From: Microbotryomycetes sp. JL201
Taxonomy: Eukaryota; Basidiomycota; Microbotryomycetes
Reading direction: 5' to 3'
Assembly (NCBI GenBank): GCA_033819885.1
Contig: JAQYUZ010000010.1
Span: 310,001-374,000, forward strand
DNA: 64,000 bases
Shown: piece after piece, positions 46,315 to 58,962 of the stretch
Numbering within the stretch: position 1 is the first letter of the stretch
Layout of the letters: every line of letters starts with the position of its first letter
Notes under the pieces: generated by a model
Told to the model about the DNA's origin: nothing
The model's database searches: none
What the model saw: only the letters and a program-made list of their open reading frames with translations
Translations under genes and position numbers: made by a program

Positions 46315-49300
46315 TCATTCATATTGATTTGCGAATAGTGAAAGGGCGAGTGACCAAGAAAAACTACAACGAGGAGAAATTGGACCAAAAAAAAAATCAG
46401 ACGATGCATAGTGTCCATGGATCACGAAAGAAACAAAAAGGCGCTGTCGTAAAAAATGACGAGGATAAATGAATGACAACGAAAATCTCAGACGACTGTC
46501 GGGCCAATAAACGATTATCCGTAAGTACACAAATCTGTCATCGGTAAAAGACGGGAACTGACAGAAATGCGTGAGTGCGCGTGAGGAAGGATGTACGTCC
46601 ATCTCTTCCATTTTGTAAGAATTCAACTCTTCTTTGATTTGCTGACAGAAGCGTACACCGAATTTTGTCAGTACAAGCTCTCTTCAGACAGGACACGGCG
46701 TCCGCTCACCTGAGCCAGTAACGGTGTCAACCGGTTGCACGTGGCGGGTTCAGCTCGTCTATCATAAACGTTGGCCGGCCAAGTCGTATGTACAGATAAG
46801 CTCGTCGCAAACGTAATTCGTCGTCCGGTACCACCTGGGGCGGAGGACGACCTGATCGGCTGCAACTTGGGCAGATGAGCCAAAGTCGGAGCTGACGAGT
46901 TGAGGGCGGGGTTCGAGAATGGCGACGAAGACAGAGGAATAGCAGTCGGAGCAGAGATACCATGAGGCAGAGTGGGTCGTTCGAGCGGTGTAGCGTGAGG
47001 GTCAGCAGGCGGAGGCGCATCTGAACGAGGAGCGGTCGAGGCAGGCGCAACGCCGTCAACCTGCGACTCGGACGGTATCGTGCCCACGAGCGCGACGCTG
47101 CCGGAAGGTCCAGGCGCGCTCTGTTGCTGAGGTGCATCGAACGAGCTGGCTCGAGTGCGATCGAAAGCCGGTCTTGGGACAGCAAAATCTTCTTGGCTGT
47201 AGAATCCGGCGCCTATCACCATTTGTTTAGCACTTCGTAGCCCTTTCTGGACCACAGACAAAGTCTCACCTTTAAGAATGCCACGACTTGGCCTCGCCTG
47301 CCTTCGTTGCTCTTTCTGCGCAGCTTGTCGTGCGCTCTCCGCCACAGACGGCTCGATCAATCCCGCATGGCTATAAGTTGCATATGCAGGCGTGTTGAGC
47401 ACTTCAATGCCCGACACGTGCTCGTTTCTGTGCGCGTCATAGTAATCCATCGCGCTCGATGATCTTACAGGCCCGTCTTCGGGTGGGCCATTCGTGACAG
47501 AGATCGAGTCGCCGTCCGCTTTTGACCCGTCACTGGACCCGAATCCCCATCGGCGACCTTTGGACTTTTTCAACTTGTCCTTCTCCTTTTGCAACATTTT
47601 ACTCGCCGTCGCACCATCGTCTTTGCTCCTGGTCCAGTTGCCAAACGAACGACTGCTCTTGATTGAGACGGCGTCCGAGTCTTGCCGGTTGTGGCTCGAG
47701 TTGAGCATCTTGTTCATTGCCTCGAGTCGTTCTCTCTCTGCCTTTGCAGCAGCTGCAGCCTCGGCGGCTTCCTGTTCCGCATACATTTGCTGCTGTCGTT
47801 TGGCCAAAGCCGCAGCAGGAGACATGCCCGACGTCGTCGTGCTGGTAGGGGCACGATCGACCTCTGCGGTCACGTGCGATACGTTGGCCCCGATCGAGCT
47901 CGACTTCTTCTTGGCGTCCTTGCTAGAAGTCGTCTTGCCAGACGTGTCGACTCCGTCTCCATCGACGGCGTTGCCGTCCTTGTCTTTGCTTTTGAAAGCC
48001 TTCGTCAAGTTCATGAAACTGTTGCGTCGTGCCATCTTGCCCACGTTGCCGAGCTTGCGAATCAACATTGAAGCTGACGACACGGTCGATGAAATTGACA
48101 AGTTGTCGGTCGAAGAATTGAACTTTGAGCTGAGCAGTCCAAATTTTCGAGTTGAAGCGACTGTCGGTGGTCGACCAGGTTTAGGGCCGGCGGTCGAAGT
48201 CGACGCAGATGCCATGTGACCTGATCTTCTCGTGATAGCTGATCCCTCGGAGCTCGTACTGCCAGATCGCACGCGCTGCATCACTGTTGGGCCTCTTCCG
48301 TCTAGATCATCTGCTGTCAAGGTGACGGCTGACGGTGTACTTGACAAGCCAAAAGCCTTTTTGAATCGACCTTTGACGCCTTTTTTGGGCTTGTCGACGG
48401 CTGACGGTTGCGATTGCGCAACAGCTGTTTGGTTCGGATCTGCCGTGTCGTCTGAATCTTCATCCTGCTCGCGATGCCGTTCACGCAACGTGCCTGGCGT
48501 ACCAGGCCTTTCAAGCTCGCTTGACGGTCGAGAAGCAACGCTCGTGCCTGCTTCTGAAGGCGAATCGTACTGCCTGCCGAGCGGACTCGGCTTTTTGCCC
48601 ACTGGGCCGACAGGCGTAGCCGCGCGAGCCGATTCAAACGAGTTGCTGCGGGACGAGCCGCTTGATGATTGACTGCGCTCATGGTGTTGTGCGCGGCTGT
48701 CTTGATATGAATCCGGCAATTGCTGGTCGGACCTTGCTCGCGCCAGCGCAGGGCCGGTTGCCGGCAAGCTTGGGTGAGACGGCGGTGGCGGTGTCGAGCG
48801 TGCAGACGTTTTGCCAACGGCAGAGTTGACGCTCGTCGATGAGCTGTTGACGTCTCGGACAGAATATGACGATGCGTATACAGACGACGACGACGCGGTC
48901 GACGCGGTTGGCGATGGCTTGACCGACGAGTTGCCCGAATCGCCTCGCAAGTGTCGCGGGTTGTTGCTGCCAGTCGACGATATGGATGTTAATGCGCCAT
49001 GCGCGTGTGCGGTTGTACCTCGTGGGTGCGATGCAGAGCGGCCTTCGCCGCGCCTGTAAGGATGGTACGCCTCTTTCGTGTGTGCCGAGACGTTGCCCGC
49101 AGCTTGTCCAGCCTCGCCCCTTTCGACACTTCCGGGAGGAGTTGGATAACCGTGGCCATAATGTTGTGCGGCGGCGCCGGGTGGCAACGGCATTGGAGGC
49201 ACGCCGTTGCTTAGGCTTTTGTAGTGCAGAGTCGGTGACGGAGAAGGAGGGTACGGTAGAGGAGTTGTGTGGAATTGTGGTGAAGGAGTCGACGGTGTCG

Positions 49301-50299
49301 GTCCCGATACGGCTCTTTGTCGCTGACCTGTGTGAGCGCGGGCAACAAAAGTATTTGTGACCGAGTGTCAGCTGTTTTGCTCTTGGTGCCGACGTTGCAG
49401 TTGATGCAGCAATAGCGCGGCTGCGGTTGAATACGCATATCGCACAGCTGCCGGCAAGTTCAATTCGCGACGCAAGGCGCCTCGTCACGATTGCTATTTT
49501 CGAATGCCTGAGAAGCGCCCGCAAGATTTGACAGAAAGACTGACCGGTGTTTAACTGATTTTGCCATTCAAGGACGTTGCTAGCCGTCTGGTTCTGCTTC
49601 ATGAGCATCATGTTGTCCATGTGCCATTGCTGTTGCTGCATCTGTGCCTGGTGCATCAGTCTGGCTGCGAGTTGAGGGTCGTGAGGTTGTTGCTGCGGAG
49701 GCATGGGCGTTGCTGGATAGCCAAGCATGGCTGTGTGGTTGTTGTGAGGGTGAGGTGACGGGATGAATGGGTACTGTGGGTGCGGCATGCCTGTCGAGAC
49801 GGCGGCGAACGGTTGAGCAGGCCCGGCCGAGGCTCCTGACGCCGTTGTCGTCGTCAACTTGGGCAAGCCGTGACTGTGCAGCGACGAGTGGTGGCTCATC
49901 GAGTGAGCCATCGTCGAGGGCGTGCGCGCAGAGGTCGACGCGGGGTGGTACAGCGCCGGCATGCGTGCCGTTGTCGTTGGCGGTGAACCGACGACGCGTG
50001 CGCTCGACCGCGTAATACTCGCCGCCTGGCGACCCTGCTGCTGCTGGTCGCGGGGCTGCTGGTGGATTTGTTGCTGCTTCACCGTGGCTGAGCCTGCAGG
50101 GCCAAGTGGTCAGTCCAAGTGGAAACGCGCGGGTTGCTTTGCTGCGGACGATCAACGCCGAAGCCATCAAACCAAACTGACCAGCATGGGGGCGGCCAGC
50201 CCGGACCGTGTGCACAGTGTCAGAGCTGACACTTTGCGGCAGCCCAGGCGTCGGTGTCGATGTCGTCGTCGTCGCCGCGGGCGCAGAGACGAGTGCCAT
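46315..50299 (-). CDS. BNI4: BNI4-like septin/PP1 scaffold protein
   Basis: Exons 50299-50182, 50093-49545, 49327-46710, 46641-46315; up to 1203 aa. Mostly disordered (Gln, Pro, His, then Ser-rich), with one Ala/Glu coiled-coil-like segment (QMYAEQEAAEAAAAAKAERE). The C-terminal signature identifies the family: RRITFATSLSVHTTW, a protein-phosphatase-1 docking motif (R-I-T-F), then NVYDRRAEPATCNRLTPLLA and, in the last exon, IKEELNSYKMEEMDVHPSSR. Yeast Bni4 anchors Glc7 and chitin synthase III to the septin ring at the bud neck. Relatives usually stop soon after the THFF-like motif (here ALTHFCQF), so the extra hydrophobic 70 residues may be an unrecognised splice. A stop-free 57-nt intron (47213-47269) may be removed. 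Confidence 0.85.
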
Positions 50300-50889
50300 C
50301 GTCGTCGATCGCGCTCGTTCTCGAGTCGGCCGTCACCGGTCACGCCTTTCACGACGCCACCGACACGCCCGAGCGAGAGTCGAGGTACCAATGATGCGCT
50401 GACCGTACCGCCACACGCTGCGAGTCGCTTTGAGCAGCTAGCGTGGCCCGCTCAAAGCACGCACGGATCGCCTCACGAACGGCCACGCGACGTCGACTCG
50501 AAAGCGAACACGACAGCAGTGAGTCGGAGCGCACAACGGCGCAACAAGCGAGACAGAAAGACGGCAGCCGTGTGCGTGCGTGTGTGCGTGTGCGTTGGTT
50601 GGCAGCGGCGGCAAGGACGCAAGGCTGCGCTGGCCAAGTCGACAAAGCACGCTCCGCAGCCGTTTAATTGAGTCTATATCGCAAAACAAGCAGGACAATG
50701 CAACAGCGAAAGAAGCAAGAAACAAAGTTGCAAATGCTAAAAGAACCAGTCTACACAGAAATTGATGTCGTAAATGCATCATGGACGAAAATGCTTCGGA
50801 AACGAAAACGACACGAAACGAAACGAACGAAAACAGCAACACACTGGCAGAAACAACTCAACAGACTCGCGCGGAAGCACATGGTCGTG
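50300..50889. other. Intergenic region upstream of BNI4
   Basis: About 590 nt between the phosphatase 3' end and the BNI4 start, both minus strand. It holds a (tg/cg)-rich patch at about 50570-50600 but no gene that I can support. Confidence 0.45.
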
Positions 50890-53055
50890 TCAAACAGAAG
50901 ACAGGCAGTCATAGCTGCTTCTCTCGTCCGCACAAACAAAAGACGGTTGCTGCTGCAAGTACGCCACGTAGGCCAAAAGGAACGACACTTGCACTGGTGT
51001 CTCGATGGCTTTGATGCTGTTTCAGTCGAACAAAACATCGAAACGTCAGCACGCATGTCATATTTCTCGCAATCGGGCGGGCCATGCTCACCTGCGCCTC
51101 CGCCTAATGACATCAATCACCCTCTCGACAACCCTCATCGGCTGCTCTCGCATCATCTCATGACCTTCACCGCCTACAATACCCATCTTGATCAACCAAC
51201 AACAAGCGACGAGACCAGCTCGTCCAATGCCGCCACGACAATGCGCCAAGACGTTGTATCCTCTCAACGTGCACTCTTTAATGACCCTGTCCAACTCTTG
51301 ATCGAGAGCTTGAGGACTCGCGGGAGCGAATCCTTCGACCATCGGTATCCTCACAAGTTGCATGTCAAGTTCGTCAACAACGGCCAAGTACTCGTCAATC
51401 GGCGATCCCAAAAAGGCCAACTCATGGTCGTCGAGACAACAAATCACGAGCCTGACACCTTGATCGCGCGCACGACTCAGATCCACCCTCAGATCTCGAC
51501 AGATGGCGTTCCTGTTCGAGCCGCGCAAGGCCGTTGCGTCGAGACGGATCTTTTTGCCAGGACAACTGCTCAACATAAAGTTGCCGATAGTGTGAGGGTG
51601 TCGATCAGTCAAGTCGGTAAAGTGCGGCGGCAGCTCGGATGGTGGACGGCCGACTATGTCCCACAAGTCGCCCGCGAAAGGGCGCTCGAACCGAAGAGAG
51701 CCACGACGTGCGTCGGCATCAGGAACGCAAGAAGGCCCAGAAACGTCTGCGTTGACGTGCTGAGCAAAAACGGATTGGGAAAAGTACGACAGAGAATTTG
51801 GCGGGACGAGATGCGAGATGCTTGGGTTATACAGCCTGGTCAGCCAATCTCTCCGCAGTGTTGGACCAAGCTGTACTTACTTGATAGGATGCGACACGCT
51901 CGTGCGAACCGGTATGCCATTGATCATTTTCATGCCAGCAAGGAACGGTTCCTGCAGTTTCGTACCAGCAGCCAGCGTGCCCGGTCTGAGTGTTCCTGCT
52001 TGCTCTGATTGCGCGATCGTCTCCTCGAGAGCGCTGCGCAAGACATCTGCTGCAGGTTGATTCTGTCCCGGGCGGAGCAGAGGCTGCTCGAGCGGTGTTA
52101 TCGCTGCCGTTTCGTACGACAGGCCACCTAGCACAGGAGTGAGACCCGAGCGAGCAATCGTCTCTCCATTGGTAGCGATAGAAAAAGGGCTTTCGAGAGG
52201 CGTCGAAGGCCGAGACGAAAGTGGCGAATTGAGCGCGGACGAGGCGGCTGAAGCTGCAGCTGCAGCGAGATCAATCACTGGCCTGATCAAACTCGGCCAC
52301 CCCGACGCAAAGCTTGTCGAGAGCGGACGCGAGTGTGATTGCGGCTGCAAGCGAGATGGCCCTGCTTGCAAGGTTTCGCTTGCTACCGGGAGTGTACCAG
52401 GGATTTTTGATGGACGGGTCATGTTGTGACTTGCACTCATTTGCGGGGAAGAAAGTGAGCGATTTAGCGAGGCGCTGGCCGCAGATAAGCCGGGCGAGTG
52501 AGCGGGAGCAATGACCGGCGCAGGTTGTCGAATTGCCACTTTCATACGGTTGTACTCGCTCAGACTGGCAGAGCATGAGATGAGTCACGAGATATCTCGG
52601 CGGTGGCACATTTGCGCTCACCTGTGCTGAGATGACAGTTTGGCCAAGGCCATGTGCAATTCTGTCGGCAGCATTTCGAGCCTGCGCTGCTGTTCCAATG
52701 CAGAGTCTGCCGGAGGCTTCACTCGGTTCGTATCTGTGCTGTCTACCTCAATTCCCAATCCTTTGAAGCCCTGTCTCTCTCCTGCTGGGGACGGTGGCGT
52801 CGTCGTAACAGAGTGCAGCCCGGGCGGTGTGCGCTCAGGACCCTCGAACGCGATTGGTGGCGCAGACGCCGTCGCCGTCGTCAATGCTTGGGGCGACAGC
52901 TTGGTTCTCGCCAACCGCGGACTGAACCTAGCTTGGGCTTGAGTGAGCGCATGAATGTCTGGGCTTGAGAGCGCCCGCTTGGACGGCGATGGGCGCGAAC
53001 TGTGCGGCGGCTCTGAAGCGCTTGGTGGTGACTGGGACGGCGTCATAGCAGACAT
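50890..53055 (-). CDS. CDKN3/KAP-like dual-specificity phosphatase
   Basis: Exons 53055-52622, 52564-51881, 51820-51092, 51016-50890; 657 aa. A long Ser/Pro/Thr-rich N-terminal half has the motif NGIPVRTSVSHPI, completed across the junction as HPINISHLVPP. The C-terminal catalytic domain contains FMLSSCPGKKIRLD, the general-acid region and the active site H566-C567-R-G-G-I-G-R573, then a helix and KAIETPVQVSFLLAYVAYL in the last exon. This is the cyclin-dependent kinase inhibitor 3 (kinase-associated phosphatase) type; human KAP dephosphorylates CDK2 on its activation-loop threonine. The fungal substrate is unknown. The apparent stop after HPIK disappears when the 60-nt intron 51821-51880 is removed. 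Confidence 0.88.
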
Positions 53056-53174
53056 GTCCCAATGAATTCGGGGAATTGAGCATGCACAGGTCGCCAGTGT
53101 GGCACTCGGGGCTTTAGGCCCCAAGGGACTCGCTGAGCGAGTGCAAGCTCGTCAACTGCCGAAGAGCGCGCACA

Positions 53175-53370
53175 ATGGCGACCACAACGTCAAACAGCGG
53201 CAAAGCGGACTACAACGAACAGTACGTGCTCCTCGGTGTAAGCTGGGACCAGTTCGGCAGCCGTAGAGCGACGCACGGCCAAGCTCCAGTTGTTCAAGGT
53301 TCGTTGAGGCTAGTCAGAAATCTTATGCCCTGGCGGGTCCCGTTTGAAGTACAGGAACAGGAACGAGACT
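53175..53370 (+). CDS. Possible very small spliced gene
   Basis: ATG at 53175 opens a frame encoding SNSGKADYNEQYVLL; splicing at gtgtaag to an acceptor before GAGCGACGC would continue as ERRTAKLQLFK, then EQERD and a stop. The product would be only about 36 aa. An unspliced reading gives 65 aa. The start lies 119 nt from the divergent phosphatase start. I recognise no family and coding is uncertain; it could equally be leader sequence. Confidence 0.25.
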
Positions 53371-53489
53371 GATGAACATGTATGGCGCTCAATGGCCTCC
53401 TGAATTTTACAACATTATTACCACACAGCGCACGGGCCGGTCGTGCCACCGCTAAGCGGGCGATTCCGCTCTATGTGTCGAGACACGCT

Positions 53490-54644
53490 CTACCCTCGCA
53501 GACATACTGTATTTGGTCCGCTCGCCTCCTCCAATAAAACCTCGCTTTGCCACTCGAGCTTCGCGTCATCCAAGTCTGCCAACAACCTGTCGACCTGCGA
53601 CATGACTGATCCAATATCTTGCTTCAGGACGTCATGCTCGTCCTCTTCAACCGTGTACAATGACTCGTCTGGTCGTCTGTACGACGTTGGCGTCTGAGTG
53701 AGTTCTCGCAACGACGCCGGACTTGAGAACGTAGAGCACGATGATAAAGCAGGAGTGACTGGTGGCGAATCATACATTTCTGGATGTGTTTCCAAGGTTA
53801 TCCGAGAAGACGAACAGCTCGGGTCGGACGAGAAACTCGTTGCAGCGAGCGACTCTAGTGTGGCGTGCGTCCACTCGAGCGCGCTCCCAGACGTTGAGAA
53901 TCTTTTCTGTCCACAGTTGAATTGTCTCCTGACAGGCACAGATCTTGACGGGGTTGGTGTTCGCGTAGAACTCCTAACGGAAGCCAGTCGATCTTGCTCG
54001 AAACGAAACGGTGGCAAGGGAAACTCTGACAACTCGACGGCGAATGGAGATCCAAGTGGTGACGCGGCTGAGCGCGTGCCCTGAGCGACGGCGGGCGTCT
54101 CGATAATGTCTTCGTCGACAAGCGAGTCGTCGTCGCCTGGCAAGTAACAGTCGCGTTTCGAGCTGATGTTGGTTGGAAAGAAGCCCAAAGCGCCTTGATC
54201 TTCATCAAGAAGAACGGTTGCTGGTCCATCGAGTGAAATAAACAGCGTGCCAGTGGGCGATGGCGTCGTTTGGAGACCACTCTCAATGGCATCCCGGAAA
54301 GCATCGTCCGGAACGTCCAGTTTGAGCTTGAGCGATCTGACATTTGTGTTTGAAGTTGACCGTTGATTGTTGACTGCAGCTGGAGCGATATTTTCGGAGC
54401 AGAACGACGGTCTGACAACCATTCGCGGTTTCGCCACCACAGTCGGCTCCTCTTCTTCCTCCTCGCGGAATTCAGGAATGACCACCGATGATGTACGTTT
54501 GAAGCTCAAGCTGTTTCGGACTGCGGCGAACCTCTTGCGCTTGATCGTCGAGGCGCCACTGGACACGGACGCTGCGCTGCTCATCGCGGACGCCGGACGC
54601 GAAGGCAACATTGCACCGAGAGACCACGAATGTCGGCGAGACAT
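53490..54644 (-). CDS. Ser/Thr-rich protein of unknown function
   Basis: Single exon, 384 aa from ATG at 54644 (MSRRHSWSLGAM). It begins with a basic Ser-rich region including the RRHSWS phosphosite-like motif, KRKRFAAVRNSLSFKRTSS, an acidic run, then LKLKLDVPDDAF and GTLFISLDGPATVLLDEDQG, which look structured. The end is a coiled-coil-like helix (VLKQDIGSVMSQVDRLLADL). No domain recognised. Similar layouts occur in fungal signalling adaptors, but I make no functional claim. The frame continues upstream without an ATG, so an extra 5' exon is possible. Confidence 0.65.
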   Translation of the reverse strand: MSRRHSWSLGAMLPSRPASAMSSAASVSSGASTIKRKRFAAVRNSLSFKRTSSVVIPEFREEEEEEPTVVAKPRMVVRPSFCSENIAPAAVNNQRSTSNTNVRSLKLKLDVPDDAFRDAIESGLQTTPSPTGTLFISLDGPATVLLDEDQGALGFFPTNISSKRDCYLPGDDDSLVDEDIIETPAVAQGTRSAASPLGSPFAVELSEFPLPPFRFEQDRLASVRSSTRTPTPSRSVPVRRQFNCGQKRFSTSGSALEWTHATLESLAATSFSSDPSCSSSRITLETHPEMYDSPPVTPALSSCSTFSSPASLRELTQTPTSYRRPDESLYTVEEDEHDVLKQDIGSVMSQVDRLLADLDDAKLEWQSEVLLEEASGPNTVCLRG

Positions 54645-55353
54645 GTCGTTCTGAAAGTACCCCGTTGTGGGATGTGTGGAAGAGTCGAGAGGCCGGGACG
54701 GCGAAGTCGACAAACAATGAGCGTTTCTCCTGCGCTAAAGTGCAAGGTGAGACATTTTCCAAGGGATCTGCAGTAGTTTTCTCGCCGTATCGACCGGGAC
54801 AGGGCAAGGACGATTTGTGTACATACTTCTCAAATACAGTACTTGAATAAATCATACATACATGACAAGTGCCGTCGCTCGCTTGCCCTCGGTTTCGTCT
54901 TGCGGGCCGGAACTGAGACTGTCTCAGCTTGACACGTCATCGCCACGATCCTTCAATATAACATAGCTCTGCATTTCTTCCCGGCGTCCAAGGTGCCAAG
55001 AAATTGGTGTGGACGAGCGTCTAGCGACATTCACACAAGGATTTACAAGCCCCGTCAACTGTCGGTCTAGCTGCTCAGCGCCCGCTGTTTCAACATGTGC
55101 ATTTGATCGCTGCTCGTATCAAGACGAAACCGAATGTCGTGCAGATGGGCTGCGATGGGACAAGCTACAAGAACTTTGAATACCGCGGCGTAAGAGACGA
55201 ATACATTACGGCACAGCGATCGAGTTCACATGTACAATGACATACGAGATCGACTCGGAATCCCTTTACGCACACAGAGACCAGAGAATGAAGCATGCAA
55301 GACTATCGAACGAAGCGCGATTTGTCGCTGTGAGACTCACATTGCTCAAACAC
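54645..55353. other. Intergenic region between Ser-rich gene and subtilase
   Basis: About 700 nt. Both neighbours are on the minus strand, so it holds the promoter of the Ser-rich gene and the 3' flank of the subtilase. No gene that I can support. Confidence 0.5.
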
Positions 55354-58300
55354 TCAACGTCTGGTGATTGTCAAAATTGGCGACCACCACACGTCCCAAT
55401 TCTGCGGAGCTTGCAACGGACCCACATTCGGGTCTGCACCTGGCCGAAGGCACGACAGCGAAATGACAATATTTCCAGAGGGATAGCGCGTTTTGAGACT
55501 GCTGCCGGAATCAAGGTATGTCGTGCCTGACCATTCAAAGTCAAGATCTACACGAGGATTAGGTCATTTGCGGGCCGTTCCTCTCCGGACGGAAAAAGGC
55601 TCACATTCCATATCTGTACCATCTTCCGAACGAGGCGTCCAAGTGAAAGCTTTGTAGGCTTGCACTGTGCGACCGAGGTATGTTTTCCGATCCGCCGTCC
55701 AAAGTTCGAAAATTCGCCATCTCGTGCCGGCAAGCAAGCGGTACTGAATCCTCGGGCGTTGGCTTAGCGCCAAATTGAATGTCGATCCGGAACCGCCGTA
55801 CACAAAAGGACCAGTACGTCCCTCTGAAGGGCGCCGATCAATGACTGAAGAGAGATCAACGAACGCGCCTCGTCAGCGAAGAGCAGGCAAGGCAAATGCT
55901 CTCAAACTGACTGTCAAGTGTTCGGAAAGAACCGATGACGCCTGAGTAAGGCTGTCTTATCCACTTAAGACCGTCATTCGAGATGATCTCGACATAACCG
56001 CTGACAAAGACCTTTTGTGAGCCGATTGGAGCAGGAACGCGGAAACTCGCTGTCACACGGGCGGAAGATTGCGCAGGCACCGTAAGCGTCGCCGTCGAGA
56101 ATGTGACGGTGACTCTTGTTGGCGTGCGCGGCGAATCAGGTCCACGCGGGGCGGGATTACCGTCTGAATACATTTCTAGGTCGAGAGCGGGCCGGTGCTT
56201 GAATCGATACGTGACGGCTTTCGTTTGCGTGTTCTCGATAAGCAGCGGCATTGCGTTGGTCCTCGCAATGCGCGATTCGCCCAGATTGGTCCAGATTGGG
56301 GTGACATGTGTACGTGCGTTGATGGCATCGTTCACCGCCAGCCTACCTGCTCCCGTCTGGGCAAAAGGAGCAATGTTCGTCGTGCCTTCGATGTAGATTG
56401 GCATGGCTGTCTGGGCAAAAGATTGGCGCATCCGCTTGATACGCAAAGTCTTGCCCAGAGAGCTCCTAGCTTGAAAAAAGAGCGCTGCGCAGCCCTGGAG
56501 TGCGATGCGAATCAGCATTGTTGGTCATTCATGATAAACGACTCTAAGTCAAACTTACTGCTGCATAAGGAGAGGCCCAAGATGTACCCCTGCTCATCGC
56601 GTACCAACCCATGCGCGATGGAGCAATCGATGCAATGTCTTCGCCTGGCGCGGACACGAATACACCACCAGGTTGGCCGGCAGCGTCCTTAAAATCCCAG
56701 TTGGGACCGATGCTGGAGAAATCCGACATGCGGACTTTGTTGTCTTCGCGTACAAGATACGGCTGCGCTGCTTCTTGACGGAAAGCGATGGCGAAAAAGA
56801 TGTCTTCGTCCATCCTTTTCTGGAGGCGTGTCACAGTGGCGTAATCGATGAATGCAAAATTCAGCATATTGAACACGCTGTAGGCATAGTCGCTCAAGTA
56901 TGCCGCGTTGGGATATTGCGAGCTCGTGGTATAGCCAAGCACGATGTTTTGCCGCTGTGAGATACGTTCATCAGCCGTGTAGCTTGAGGTCGGCAGTCAA
57001 AAGCTTGTGCGTACGAAGCGGGCCCGAACAAGACCGAGAAACTTGTCGATCGGGCAGCTTTGCGGCGGCGGCAATTGTATCATCAAAACCGTAGCGACAG
57101 TCACAGCCAGGTTCCCAGGAATTTCCGGACACCCGCTTGATGGCATGGTGTAGGTGTAGTGCATAATGAGTTGTCGCACGCCGGAGTCGACACGCAACGA
57201 GCGTGTCGACACGTAGTGATAGAAACCAGCAGTATAGTCCTTGTCAAACTCGTTGAAGCGAAACCTTGGCTGTACCAGATTCTTGTAGGCTCCAACGGAT
57301 ATCCCGAGCTTTGATGCAGCCCCATAACTGCCGAAAAGCGACCCTTGTTCGCCGCTGTTGCCGGCCGAGACGAAAACTGGGATATTGCGATTCTTGACAA
57401 TGTTGTCAATCATGGTCGCGATGGGATTGTCAGACCACCCGGAAGCCATGCCGATTGACATGTTGATGATGTCTGCTCCGTCGTTGATCGCCCGATCAAA
57501 CGCAGCCATGACCTTTCAACGTTGTCAGTATCGGGTAGAGGTCCTTGAGAGAACCCAGACATACATCACTGTCAGAGGCTCCAGCACTGATACCGTTAGA
57601 GTGTTTGCAAGAAACCACCCTGTAAGCGAGAAATCGCACACCCGGAGCAACGCCTGTCATCGTGTCTCTGTTGCCAGAGACGGCTCCGATGAGCCCGGCA
57701 ATGAATGTACCGTGACCTGTGACATAGTTGTGATTAGCAAACAAGCTATCGGACAAATTCGACACTCACCGTTGCATTGGTCATCTGGGTCCGTATCTTG
57801 GGATGGTGAGGCTGGATTATCGCCTACGAAGTCGTAGCCAGCGCTGCGAGTACCCGACAGTCATTGATCGCCAAGCTCGACTGCCGGCTGTTGCATGACT
57901 CACACAGTTTTGCAAGTTGCGCCAAGGCAATTTCTGCCGTCTTGAGCCGCTGCGTATTTCCCGAGCAATGGGTGCCCGTAATTAACGCCAGAGTCGATGA
58001 TTGCGACCCTGATACCTTTGCCATTGAAGCCACGGTCTTGGGCGAAGGTCACCTGATTAGCCACTGCGGGCGGCCATGGGCCGGTTAATCCTCCAATTTG
58101 GCTTTTGAGGGGCGGTTCAGTGTATTTAGATTCGTACACCGGCCCAATCGGATCGACCGTGCCAGCATTCGTGGTTGGCCAGATCCGCTTGACTCCCTGG
58201 ATTGACTCGAGCTCGCGCACATCCTGGACCTTGACTGCCGTGCCGTAAAACAAGTCGCGGGAATTGTACTCATGAACGACCTGGTAGACCGAATCTCGCT

Positions 58301-58507
58301 TGGCCATATGGCGGTGAAACTCTTTGTGAGTCTGGTTGGGATGAAATTCGATGATATCTGCACAGTCGTTGTTCAGGTTCATTTCGGACCAGGTTCGTTC
58401 CAGGCGAACTCACATTCTTTCGTTGGCGAGTAGCCGGGAAGCACCGCCGACAGCACTGACCGACAAGTGAACACATTCAAAAGCAGTGCCCAGTAAAGAA
58501 ACGCCAT
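55354..58507 (-). CDS. Secreted subtilisin-like serine protease (peptidase S8A)
   Basis: Nine exons: 58507-58414, 58357-57904, 57843-57770, 57716-57565, 57512-57015, 56954-56559, 56494-55912, 55844-55605, 55547-55354; 894 aa. A signal peptide is clear (MAFLYWALLLNVFTC), followed by an inhibitor-I9-like prodomain. Catalytic triad: D153 in VAIIDSGVNYGHP, H209 in GHGTFIAGLIGA (start of exon 4), S549 in GTSWASPYAA; the oxyanion region FVSAGNSGEQGS is also present. Between H and S lies an insert in the place of a PA domain, and after the catalytic domain a beta-rich Fn3-like C-terminal region whose final exon supplies NWDVWWSPI. It is probably extracellular or wall-associated and nutritional. The middle of exon 5 (LVQPRF to VRARF) is unusual and could hide an intron. 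Confidence 0.9.
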
Positions 58508-58962
58508 CGTGCGCCCGTCTGTCCCAGATTCCGACGTTCGCCAGACGTTCGGATTCTACGCGGAGCGAGTGAATCCTTTCGGCTTGTAGGGGCGAGTGAA
58601 TCCTTTCAGCTTGTACCACTCAGCACTTTTGTGTGACCGAGACCGAGCAAGGTGCAAATCGTTGCGATGGTCGGCAGGATGTAGGGTGAAGCAAATGAAG
58701 TCGACTCGGTGCAATGCCGGGCGCGCCAAGAGCGTGTGCCTGTCGGGAACGTTATAATTTGTCGAGCGAAAGCCCGGCCCCGGCGGAGTTGGCTGATGGC
58801 TACAGCTATCTTCAGTCGTTTTTGGGTAGGGCATGCAAAGAAGTCATCTGAGCACCCCGCATTCGCATTGGAAATTCAGAATGCAGCGCAGCATGCGACA
58901 CCGCGGGATTGACTGCCTTCGAAGTCTCAGAAAAGCAAAAGTTGATAGCATTTCACGTCATT
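58508..58962. other. Intergenic region between subtilase and FCY1
   Basis: About 450 nt. It contains a short tandem duplication close to the subtilase start (see separate entry). No gene seen. Confidence 0.5.
58565..58615. repeat. Two direct copies of a 24-bp unit
   Basis: Copies at 58565-58588 and 58592-58615 share gcgagtgaatccttt and gcttgta and differ at one base. They sit 60-110 nt upstream of the subtilase start codon, in its probable promoter or leader. Confidence 0.75.

Noticed and set aside
55237-55530. Plus-strand open frame of 97 codons near the subtilase 3' end
   Set aside because: It overlaps the last subtilase exon on the other strand, which has a phase-consistent splice and a family-typical ending.
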